A stretch of 64,000 bases of DNA from NCBI RefSeq assembly GCF_030814695.1, contig NZ_JAUSVL010000001.1, positions 3,446,227-3,510,226 of the forward strand, read 5' to 3'. Of the stretch, positions 38,133-45,736 are shown one piece after another. Both the position numbers and the translations under genes were made by a program. This DNA is from Oligosphaera ethanolica (lineage in GTDB: Bacteria; Verrucomicrobiota; Lentisphaeria; Oligosphaerales; Oligosphaeraceae). A model generated the notes under the pieces. That model was not told the origin of the DNA and did no database searches. It saw only the letters and a program-made list of their open reading frames with translations. Numbering within the stretch: position 1 is the first letter of the stretch; the number at the start of each line of letters is the position of its first letter.

Positions 38133-38259
38133 GACGTTCACAAAAACGTCATTCTATTCGCAAACGGTTTGGCCGAGAAATAGAGAGCCAATGCGTTGAT
38201 GCCCCACAGGTGTGGTGTGTCGATGGCTGTTCTCTGCATCTCGGCCAAACCGTTTTTTT
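38133..38259 (+). promoter_or_regulatory. Structured leader: small hairpin plus long terminator-like hairpin
   Basis: GACGTT/AACGTC (38133-38150) forms a short hairpin. It is followed by a 17-bp perfect stem, AAACGGTTTGGCCGAGA (38162-38178) with TCTCGGCCAAACCGTTT (38239-38255). Between the arms AGAGA (38182-38186) pairs with TCTCT (38231-38235), GCCA (38187-38190) with TGGC (38224-38227), and CCACA/TGTGG can close the tip. Seven T residues end it (38253-38259), 38 bp before the first gene. This could be an attenuator, an unknown riboswitch, a terminator for upstream transcription, or a small palindromic element. Confidence 0.7.
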
Positions 38260-38297
38260 GTGCCCGGAATGGACCAATTGTGTAATCAGGGGCGGCA

Positions 38298-39749
38298 ATG
38301 TTGGATGTACTGGTGATAGGCGGCGGCGTAGTCGGCTGCGCGGTGGCTCGGGAGTTGAGTCGCTGGCGGTTGCGCGTGGCCTTGTGCGAAAAAGGGGCTG
38401 ACGTCTGCGTGGGCACGACGAAGGCCAACAGTGCCATCGTGCATGCGGGGCATAGCGCGAAGCCGGGCAGTCTGATGGCTGAATACAACGTACGCGGCAA
38501 CGAGCTCTACGAACAGCTCTGCGCCGATCTGGACGTGCCCTTCCGGCGCAATGGCTCGCTGACGTTGTGCCTGGCGGCCGAAGACCGCCCGAAACTCGAT
38601 GAGCTTTATGCGGATGGGATGGCCAATGGCGTGCCGGATATGCGTATTATTGGGCACGATGAAGTTCTACGCATGGAGCCCAACGTCAATCCCGAGGTGG
38701 TGGCGGCGTTGCATACGCCGACGGGCGGCATTGTCTGTCCCTACGAATTGACGGTGGCGCTCGCGGAGAACGCGGCGATGAACGGCGTCGAATTCCATTG
38801 TGAGGCGGCGGTTGAAGGCCTGACCAGCATCGTCGGTGGCGGTTGGATCGTCCATACCCGCAAAGGCGATTTTCGGACGCGGACGGTGGTGAATGCCGCC
38901 GGGCTCTACGCGGACGTCATCAACAACATGGTGAGCACGACGTTGCTGCGCATTACCCCGCGTCGCGGTGAATACTGGATGGTCGACAAGGCCTACGAGG
39001 GCGCCTTCACGGCGACGCTGTTCCAGCTGCCGAGCGCCATGGGCAAGGGCATTTTGGTGACGCCGACGGTCGATGGCACGATACTTATCGGGCCAACGGC
39101 CGACGACATTGACGACAAGGACGACCTGAGCACGACCCTACCCGGTCTGGAGCAGGTCTTGAAAGTGGCGAGCCAGACCTGGCCGGGGCTGCCGCGGCGC
39201 AGCATGATCACCAGCTTTGCGGGGCTGCGGGCGCATCTGCCCAGCCACGATTTCGTGGTCGGCGAGGCGCCCGGGGCGCCGGGTTTTTACAATGCGGCGG
39301 GCATTGAATCGCCGGGGCTGACAGCGGCGCCGGCCATCGCCGAAGCGCTCTGCCGACAGATCGTCGCTGTGTTGAAACCGGCGGCGCGGGCGGACTTCCA
39401 GTCCAAACGGCCGCCGGTGCGGCGTTTTCGCAAGATGTCGGACGACGAGCGGGCTGCGGCGATTGCGCTCGACCCGGCCTTTGGCAGGATGGTCTGCCGT
39501 TGCGAGATGGTCACTGAGGCCGAAGTGCGCGACGCCATCCGACGTCCCGTTGGCGCGCGCTCGGTGGATGGCGTCAAGCGGCGGACGCGCGCGGGCATGG
39601 GCCGCTGTCAGGGCGGCTTCTGCATGCCGCGGGTGCTGGCGATACTGAGCGAGGAACTGGGGGTGTCGCCCCTGGCGGTGACGAAGGACGGCGGTGCCTC
39701 GACCATTCTTACAGCGCGTCTCGACGGCGTGAAGGAGCAGAGCAAATGA
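38298..39749 (+). CDS. FAD-dependent oxidoreductase with C-terminal Bfd-type [2Fe-2S] motif (GlpA-like)
   Basis: 483 residues. The FAD-binding Rossmann motif GGGVVG is at the start (VLVIGGGVVGCAVARELS), followed by a DAO-family catalytic domain (to about 370). The C-terminal region has C400-x-C402 and C437-x4-C442, the BFD-like iron-sulfur site of GlpA-type anaerobic glycerol-3-phosphate dehydrogenases. Likely activity is oxidation of glycerol-3-phosphate or a similar 2-hydroxy acid, with electrons passed through its partner. Its TGA overlaps the next ATG by four bases. The three-gene set with a second flavoprotein and DUF1667 matches operons in clostridia and Thermotoga. No glpK or glpF is nearby. 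Confidence 0.9.
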   Translation: MLDVLVIGGGVVGCAVARELSRWRLRVALCEKGADVCVGTTKANSAIVHAGHSAKPGSLMAEYNVRGNELYEQLCADLDVPFRRNGSLTLCLAAEDRPKLDELYADGMANGVPDMRIIGHDEVLRMEPNVNPEVVAALHTPTGGIVCPYELTVALAENAAMNGVEFHCEAAVEGLTSIVGGGWIVHTRKGDFRTRTVVNAAGLYADVINNMVSTTLLRITPRRGEYWMVDKAYEGAFTATLFQLPSAMGKGILVTPTVDGTILIGPTADDIDDKDDLSTTLPGLEQVLKVASQTWPGLPRRSMITSFAGLRAHLPSHDFVVGEAPGAPGFYNAAGIESPGLTAAPAIAEALCRQIVAVLKPAARADFQSKRPPVRRFRKMSDDERAAAIALDPAFGRMVCRCEMVTEAEVRDAIRRPVGARSVDGVKRRTRAGMGRCQGGFCMPRVLAILSEELGVSPLAVTKDGGASTILTARLDGVKEQSK

Positions 39750-41077
39750 CGGCGCTGACCACGATATGCGATGTGCTGGTGATTGGTGGCGGCCCCGCCG
39801 GCATGGCCGCCGCGCTGGCGGCGCGCGCAAGCGGCTGCCAGGACGTGTTGATTCTTGAGCGCGAGTCCGAGCTGGGCGGGATATTGAGGCAGTGTATCCA
39901 CACGGGCTTCGGCCTGCACATTTTCAAAGAAGAACTGACCGGTCCCGAGTATGCGGCGCGCTATGTCGAGCGGGTGAAAGAGGCCGGCATTGCCTACCAG
40001 TGCGACACGATGGTGATATCGCTGAGCGCGGAACGGGTGGCGACCTGCGTGAGTCCCAGCCACGGCCTGCAGCGCATTGAAGCGCGCGCGGTGGTGCTGG
40101 CAATGGGCTGCCGGGAGCGTCCGCGCGGCGCGATTGGCATCCCCGGCACTCGCTGTGCGGGCATTCTCAGCGCCGGTACGGCGCAGCGCTTTGTCAATCT
40201 CGAAGGGCTCATGCCCGGCAAGCAGGTGGTGATTGTCGGTTCGGGCGACATCGGTCTGATTATGGCTCGGCGCATGACCTTTTCTGGCGCCAAGGTGGAA
40301 GCCGTGGTGGAACTCATGCCATATTCCAGCGGCCTGAAACGCAATGTCGTGCAGTGCCTGCATGACTACGATATCCCGCTGTTGCTGAGCCACACCGTGA
40401 CGGCCATCCGTGGCAAAGAACGCGTCACGGGCGTGACGGTCAACCAGGTGGACGCCAATCTGCGGCCAATACCCGGCACGGAACGCGATTTCGCCTGCGA
40501 CACGCTGCTGTTGTCCGTGGGGCTCATTCCCGAGAATGAACTGTCCCGCGCCGCCGGACTGGAGCTGGACCCGATGACGACCGGCCCCGTCGTGGACGAG
40601 CGCCTGGAATGCAGCGTGCCGGGCATCTTCGCCTGTGGCAATGTGCTGCATGTTCACGACTTGGTGGATAATGTGTCCATGGAGGCCGAACGCGCCGGCC
40701 AGCAGGCCGCGACTCACGCGGCGGCAAAACGCGGCGGCACTACCGGCACTGGTGACAATGCCGGCGGCAATTGCGCGCGCATTGCGGTGCGGGATGGCGC
40801 GGGTGTACGCGGCCTGGTGCCACGGCGCGTGAGTGCCGAGGCGCTGCGGCAGGGGGCGTTGATCCTGAGTTTCCGCCCAGATCGCGTCTATCGCAATGCC
40901 GTGTTGCTGGTTGAGGCCGATGGGGTGGTTGTGAATCGCCTGCGCAAGCGCGTAGTCGTTCCTGGCGAGATGGTCGAGCTGACCATAAAACCGGAATTTT
41001 TTCTTGAAACGTTCCCTAAGCAAGAGTTATCGGTGCGGGTTGAGGCCGAAGATGGTCGGATTGGAGCGAAGGCATGA
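39746..41077 (+). CDS. NAD(P)/FAD-dependent oxidoreductase, second subunit (GlpB/HcnB-like)
   Basis: 443 residues with two dinucleotide-binding motifs: GGGPAGMAAALAA near the N-terminus and VIVGSGDIGLIMARRM near 160. GCRERPRGA and the final CGNVLHVHDLVDNVS segment match pyridine-nucleotide-disulfide oxidoreductases paired with GlpA-like dehydrogenases. It probably passes electrons between the GlpA-like FAD and NAD(P) or the membrane pool. Start and stop overlap both neighbours by four bases (ATGA), implying coupled translation and fixed stoichiometry. Confidence 0.9.
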   Translation: MTALTTICDVLVIGGGPAGMAAALAARASGCQDVLILERESELGGILRQCIHTGFGLHIFKEELTGPEYAARYVERVKEAGIAYQCDTMVISLSAERVATCVSPSHGLQRIEARAVVLAMGCRERPRGAIGIPGTRCAGILSAGTAQRFVNLEGLMPGKQVVIVGSGDIGLIMARRMTFSGAKVEAVVELMPYSSGLKRNVVQCLHDYDIPLLLSHTVTAIRGKERVTGVTVNQVDANLRPIPGTERDFACDTLLLSVGLIPENELSRAAGLELDPMTTGPVVDERLECSVPGIFACGNVLHVHDLVDNVSMEAERAGQQAATHAAAKRGGTTGTGDNAGGNCARIAVRDGAGVRGLVPRRVSAEALRQGALILSFRPDRVYRNAVLLVEADGVVVNRLRKRVVVPGEMVELTIKPEFFLETFPKQELSVRVEAEDGRIGAKA

Positions 41078-41592
41078 GCACAACGCGTGAAATTACCTGT
41101 ATTGGCTGTCCCATTGGCTGCGCTTTGACGGCGACCATAGTCGACGGCGTGGTCACTGACGTCACGGGCAACGAATGCGGCCGCGGTCCCGCCTACGCCC
41201 GGCAGGAATGCGTGCGCCCGGAACGCATGGTGACGGCGCTGATGTTCGTGCCCGGCGCGTCTCGGCCCCTGAGCGTGAAGACCGCCCGGCCCGTCCCGAA
41301 AGACAAGATCAAAGACTGCCTGGAAGCGATCCGACAGACGCGGCCGGCGTTGCCGGTGCGCATTGGCCAAGTCGTGCTGGTGGACGTCGCCGGGACGGGT
41401 GTGCCCGTTGTCGCGACCTGCGATCTGGCGGCGCCCGCGCGGGTAGTCATCACGCCGTTGGCACGAGTCGCCAGTGCGGCCTGCGCGGGCGCAGCTGCTG
41501 CGGCGGCGGGTACCAAGCCCCGGCGAGAGGCAAAGGGCGTCGTGACCGCAGTGGCAGACAAGCAGGACGGCCGTTGCTGCGCTCGTAAATGA
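41074..41592 (+). CDS. DUF1667 cysteine-rich electron-transfer-like protein
   Basis: 172 residues. The N-terminal ITCIGCPIGCAL motif (C9, C12, C16) plus NECGRGPAYARQE is characteristic of DUF1667, which is regularly the third gene after GlpA/GlpB-like flavoproteins. An iron-sulfur role is likely from the cysteines. The C-terminal 60 residues are longer than usual, alanine-rich, and end in a CCARK pair. Overlap with the preceding gene is four bases. A CCCCGGTG/CACCGGGG hairpin follows at 41670-41692 but lacks a T-run. Confidence 0.88.
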   Translation: MSTTREITCIGCPIGCALTATIVDGVVTDVTGNECGRGPAYARQECVRPERMVTALMFVPGASRPLSVKTARPVPKDKIKDCLEAIRQTRPALPVRIGQVVLVDVAGTGVPVVATCDLAAPARVVITPLARVASAACAGAAAAAAGTKPRREAKGVVTAVADKQDGRCCARK

Positions 41593-41620
41593 TGCTGCGG
41601 CAGGCCCGAGCGCCGTCCCA

Positions 41621-41647
41621 GGCTTTCATGCGGGCATTGTTGGCGGT
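41621..41647. repeat. 27-bp direct repeat, left copy (right copy at 43833-43859)
   Basis: GGCTTTCATGCGGGCATTGT followed by TGGCGGT occurs identically at 41621-41647 and 43833-43859, on either side of the DUF4143 ATPase gene and its flanking repeats. The 2.2-kb spacing suggests module boundaries or a dispersed repeat. Confidence 0.8.
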
Positions 41648-42155
41648 GTTGGTAATCGGTCAGTAACCACCCCGGTGGGGAAAACACCGGGGACAATTTG
41701 CAGGAAACCCACGGCCAGTCGCCGCCCAGCCATTACACATGGGTGGCTAACCAGTACACATGGGTGGCTAACCAGGCAGCGGATTTCATAGGAGCAATGC
41801 TCTTCACATAGCATGCGGCAATCGCCGGCGATGAGTTGATTGGTAACCATGCACAAGATCATTCGCCGAGGTTTTGAGCACCGAAGGTGCGCCCTAAGAT
41901 AGCCCAGGGCAAGCGCCCGCAGGGCGCGTCGCCCTGGGTAAGGTGCCTCATTCCAAAAGAGCCCTGAAGGGGCGGCCAAAAAGACCAGCGACGATGGGTC
42001 ACAGCGCAAAATTGCCGCAGCAATCAATGAGTTCCATTGCCTCTTTGTCACCAGGCCGACCATGTCGATGTCCACAACTCCACCACCGCCCCTCTCGCAC
42101 CGTCCCATGTGCCATTCGCCGCTTCTACGCACGCGAAGTGTGGAATTGCGGCCGG
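41648..42155. repeat. Intergenic repeat-rich stretch after the GlpA/B-like operon
   Basis: No supportable gene. It holds a CCCCGGTG/CACCGGGG hairpin (41670-41692), a 21-bp unit beginning TACACATGGGTGGCTAACCA repeated in tandem (41734-41754, 41755-41775), and a palindromic element with AGCCCAGGGCAAGCG and CGTCGCCCTGGGT arms (about 41908-41940). The last recurs in inverted form in the array at 44696. Confidence 0.7.
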
Positions 42156-43472
42156 TCACACCACGTCCGGGCGGAAATCACCGAGCGCCCCAGCGTAGTA
42201 GAGCGGCATGAAGGTCAGCCGTTGTTCGGGGCGCCGCGCATACGTGCCGGAGTAGAGTACCACCCCTTCCGGGCAGTTGGGGTAGGTATTGAGCATCAGG
42301 TGCAGGCTGCGCAGGCTACCACCCGCGCCGGACTTGACCTCGACCGGCACGATCTTGCCGCCGCGCACCGCCAGGTAGTCCACCTCGGCATTACTGCCGC
42401 GTGCCTCCCGTGCCCAGTAGAATAGCTCGGATGCGTGGTTGGCAATCAGTTCCTGGGCAACAAACTGCTCGGCAAGCTTGCCACGGTACATGGCCAGCAA
42501 ATCCTCTTCCCGCATTTCCAGGTCCACCGGCACCTGGCAGAGATTCTGCAAGAGACCAATATCCAGCAACGCGGCCTTGAAGCGCTTGTCGTTGGCGCTC
42601 GCCCCAAGCGGCAGCCCGGACGGGTTGCACGAGGCGATCTTGTGGATCACCCGCGCCTTGCAGAGCAGGTCGAAGGCGCGACGGTTGGTGGGACCGGTGT
42701 GGCTGTCATCAAGGCGGGTGTACTTGACCTGTTCACCGACCTGGCGGGCCGTGCTCAAGAGCACGCTGTCCAAACAGGCGCGGTCGACACGCGGCGTGTA
42801 CTTGGCAAAGTCCTCGCGGTACGAGCCAACAATCTCGGTCTGGGCCTTGAACGACTCCACCAGCGACTGCGTGTCGCGGTACACCTTCACACTCTCGGGC
42901 ATGCCGCCCACGAAGAAGTAGGTCTTCAGCTCCTTCAGCAACTGCCGTTGGATGCCCGCGTCGACCTCTGCAGGATGCCGGGCAGCCGTTTCCGCCGCCA
43001 CGTCGTTGCCGATTCCGAGCAGGTATTCGCGGAAAGTCATCGGATACAGGTGCAGGTATTGCACCCGGCCGACCGGGACGGATATCTCACCCAAAGCGAA
43101 CTCCAGCAGCGAACCTGCCGCGATCACGTGCAGGTCGGGCAACTGTTCGTAGAAATAGCGCAACGCCATGACGGCACGCGGACAAGCCTGAATCTCGTCC
43201 AGGAAGAGTAGCGTCTTATCGGGCACAATGCGCTTGCCGCTATCCACTTCGAGACGCTGGACGATGACCTTGGGATCAAGGTTGTCCCCGAAGTGAACGT
43301 GCAGGTCGCGGCGCTTCTCCAGGTCGATCTTGACCATCGTCGCGAACTCCGCAGCCGCCGCGTGCTCAACCAGCCAAGTCTTGCCGACCTGCCGAGCCCC
43401 ACGCACGATCAGCGGCTTGCGCCGCCGCGCGGCGATCCACCTCGCGACCTGTTCCTGAGCAAAACGATACAT
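42156..43472 (-). CDS. AAA-type ATPase with DUF4143 domain
   Basis: 438 residues. Walker A GARQVGKT is at 25-32, Walker B TLLFLDEIQ at about 88-96, and the C-terminal DUF4143 part has the nuclease-like segment EVDYLAVRGGKIVPVEVKSG (about 370-390). These proteins are common, often horizontally transferred and of unclear role; the C-terminal D-x(n)-EVK pattern resembles PD-(D/E)XK nucleases. No toxin or antitoxin partner is adjacent. The gene stands alone between repeat-rich spacers and inside the 27-bp direct repeats, suggesting recent gain. Confidence 0.88.
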   Translation of the reverse strand: MYRFAQEQVARWIAARRRKPLIVRGARQVGKTWLVEHAAAAEFATMVKIDLEKRRDLHVHFGDNLDPKVIVQRLEVDSGKRIVPDKTLLFLDEIQACPRAVMALRYFYEQLPDLHVIAAGSLLEFALGEISVPVGRVQYLHLYPMTFREYLLGIGNDVAAETAARHPAEVDAGIQRQLLKELKTYFFVGGMPESVKVYRDTQSLVESFKAQTEIVGSYREDFAKYTPRVDRACLDSVLLSTARQVGEQVKYTRLDDSHTGPTNRRAFDLLCKARVIHKIASCNPSGLPLGASANDKRFKAALLDIGLLQNLCQVPVDLEMREEDLLAMYRGKLAEQFVAQELIANHASELFYWAREARGSNAEVDYLAVRGGKIVPVEVKSGAGGSLRSLHLMLNTYPNCPEGVVLYSGTYARRPEQRLTFMPLYYAGALGDFRPDVV

Positions 43473-43927
43473 TGAGGCCTTCTCCCAGTTCGTTGAACGG
43501 TTTTTTTAGAAAGTCAAGGGACATTCTAACGCATCATCACAGAAATGCAAGGGAAGTTGGCGCTTTTCCGGGTTGATGCCGTAATCGATCAGCCTTTGCT
43601 ACCAGCCGTTCCCGCTGCCTTTTCGTCCGGCAAGATGCAACTTGTCTGAAGACGCTGAAATACCGCCGGGACGGCGGCGTGGCCAGGATGAATGCCGCCG
43701 GGAGACGGCGGCGCTCCCAGGTGTCCATAGCGCCGCCGCCAATCAGTCCTACCGCTCACAGGCGTCGCCTTGGAGCGGCCAGTATCCATGACTGACCGTA
43801 TACGCCGCAAGGGCCGGGTGATGTCATGGTCGGGCTTTCATGCGGGCATTGTTGGCGGTATGGTATGGCTGCGCGTCGCAGTTCGTATGATTCCGCGGAA
43901 CAACTCCAAACCGAGGAGGCCCGGGCG
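43473..43927. repeat. Repeat-bearing spacer between the DUF4143 ATPase and the methyltransferase
   Basis: The stretch contains a GCCGCCGGGAGACGGCGGCG palindrome (43695-43714), an inverted relative of the 17176/17208 repeats, and the right copy of the 27-bp direct repeat at 43833-43859. I see no gene or convincing promoter in it. Confidence 0.65.
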
Positions 43928-44548
43928 ATGACACTCTTTGACGACTTTCTGGCTTTTGCCACCAAGCGCGAGTTCACGACCATCGTGGCCAATCCGCCCT
44001 GGGTGGTATCGGGCAAGACCGGCATTGCCGAGGACCGGGAATACAGCCGTTTGCGTTATCCCGGCGTGCGTCTGGAAGAGCTGCTGTGTCTGCCGGTGTT
44101 CACGGCCGCAGCCGAGAATGCCCATCTGTATCTCTGGGCGCCGTCGTGGCTGTTGGTCGAAGGCCTGCAGGTCATGGAACGCTGGGGTTTCCAGTATAAG
44201 ACCGCGCTGTTGTGGGAGAAAGTGCGCAGTGACGGCGCCACCGACGGCAGCTGCACCGGCTACTACTTCCGCAATGCGACCGAAATCCTGCTGTTCGGCG
44301 TGCGCGGGACCCTGCGCACGCTGTCGCCTGCACGCCGACAGATCAACGTGCTGCGGGCGCCAAAACTCTCGCAGAACCGCAAGCCCGATGATGCCTACGC
44401 GCTCATTGAGCGTTGCAGCCCCGGGTCATACCTGGAACTCTTCAGCGCCGCCGCACGCGATGGCTGGGCATGCTGGTGTAACCAGGCCGACGACGGCGCC
44501 GATCAGCCCACGCGACTCCGCCGTAAACAGCTCACGCTGGAGCTGTGA
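43928..44548 (+). CDS. MT-A70-family N6-adenine methyltransferase-like protein
   Basis: 206 residues. VANPPWVV (N22-P23-P24-W25) is the catalytic (D/N)PPW motif, followed by LWAPSWLLVEGLQVMERWGF and the GYYFRNATEILLFGVRG segment of MT-A70 proteins. GAGGAGG lies 8 bases before ATG 43928, which decides the start against an ATG at 43865. It would methylate adenine N6 in DNA or RNA using SAM. No restriction endonuclease is next to it, so it looks like an orphan of phage or mobile-element origin. Confidence 0.85.
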   Translation: MTLFDDFLAFATKREFTTIVANPPWVVSGKTGIAEDREYSRLRYPGVRLEELLCLPVFTAAAENAHLYLWAPSWLLVEGLQVMERWGFQYKTALLWEKVRSDGATDGSCTGYYFRNATEILLFGVRGTLRTLSPARRQINVLRAPKLSQNRKPDDAYALIERCSPGSYLELFSAAARDGWACWCNQADDGADQPTRLRRKQLTLEL

Positions 44549-44695
44549 GGAACGTGGGACGGTGGTTGGGGGGGGAGTGCGCCTGCAACCTGTGGCCAAA
44601 AAGCATGAGGGGGTTCCATTGCCTCTTTGGCTCCAGTCAGCTTCGCCGACTGAAGCCAAAGAGGCTGAGGAACACGGACCAATATGGCGCGCTAC

Positions 44696-45082
44696 CCAGG
44701 GCGGCGCGCGCCTTCGGCGCCGCTTGCCCTGGGCTGGTATGTTTCGCGCTTTCAGCGCTTCTGCCGCTTCGCGGCAATGAAATGCCAGATTGGCCAAGTT
44801 CGGCCCGGAGGGCCGTGCCACGCATAATCCAGGGCGGCGCGCGCTTTCAGCGCTGCTTGCCCTGGGCTATTATAGATCGCGCCTTCAGCGCTTCTGCCGC
44901 TTCGCGGCAATGAAATGCCAGATTGGCCAAGTTCGGCCCGGAGGGCCGTGCCACGCATAATCCATGGCGGCGCGCGCTTTCAGCGCTGCTTGCCCTGGGC
45001 TATTATAGATCGCGCCTTCAGCGCTTCTGCCGCTTCGCGGCAATGAAATGCCAGATTGGCCAAGTTCGGCCCGGAGGGCCGT
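44696..45082. repeat. 133-bp tandem repeat, almost three copies
   Basis: Copies begin at 44696, 44829 and 44962. Each has a palindromic CCAGGGCGGCGCGCG / GCTTGCCCTGG core, then CTTCTGCCGCTTCGCGGCAA and TTGGCCAAGTTCGGCCCGGA. The first copy differs most. The preceding 44549-44695 holds a further hairpin (GCCTCTTTGGCT / AGCCAAAGAGGC). No gene is supported in 44549-45736. Confidence 0.88.
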
Positions 45083-45107
45083 CTGGAGTTTGGCAAAACT
45101 CGACATT

Positions 45108-45470
45108 GCGCCGTAGGCGCTTAACCATGCTTAACCCCAGGCTTTAGCCTGGGGAAATGGCTCCCTCCCGGAATCAGTGCCTCGTAGAGGCACTACTTTG
45201 CCTGACTTTCGCCAAGGACTCTGAAAAATGTTCTTTTTGATCAACCGACTGCGCCAGCAGTAGCAACTGGCAGTATAGTCGGAACATCATCTTGGAACAT
45301 CAAAAAAACGGCTTGCTATCAGCCATTTTCTCTCTCTCCCCATGAACGAAAACTGCAGCGATAGGCAACGTGGACGCCAAAACTGTAGTGCCTCTACGAG
45401 GCACTGTCTTTTGATGGTTGTCCCCCCAGGCTGAGGCCTGGGGTTAAGCATAGTAGTGCGCCTACGGCGC
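45108..45470. repeat. Large imperfect inverted repeat built of small hairpins
   Basis: The arms 45108-45195 and 45386-45470 are inverted copies of each other. Each holds GCGCCTACGGCGC, CCCCAGGCTNNNGCCTGGGG with TTAAGCAT, and GTGCCTCTACGAGGCAC hairpins. The 190 bp between the arms are less GC-rich and have no gene. Downstream (45561-45706) GGGCTAAAAGCC occurs three more times with similar flanks. Confidence 0.75.
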
Positions 45471-45736
45471 ACCAAAGCCAAGCCAGTTTTTCTCCATTCC
45501 GGCTCCAAACCGACCAGAGCCGGCCGGCTTTCCCGCGCCGCAAAATGCCAAACTCCAGGCGGGCTAAAAGCCTGCAGCACGGCCGGGAAACGGGCATGCG
45601 ATGCTTCGGGGAATGGTGTCATGCGATGCTTCGGGCTAAAAGCCCGCAGCACAATCGGGAAACACGCGTGGGGTGGGACGTAAGGGGCTTCGGGCTAAAA
45701 GCCCATACGTGGTGTGGCTAGATCCTGGGTTGTTGT

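Noticed and set aside
41670..41692. Terminator after the DUF1667 gene
   Set aside because: The hairpin is good but no T-run follows, so I list it only as a hairpin in the repeat region.
43838..44125. Minus-strand frame over the 27-bp repeat
   Set aside because: It is antisense to the MT-A70 gene with no SD; the shared PPTMPA end with a frame near 41626 simply reflects the 27-bp direct repeat.
44696..45082. CRISPR-like array or repeated small genes
   Set aside because: The 133-bp units are tandem without unique spacers; the short frames in them lack ribosome binding sites and arise from the repetition.
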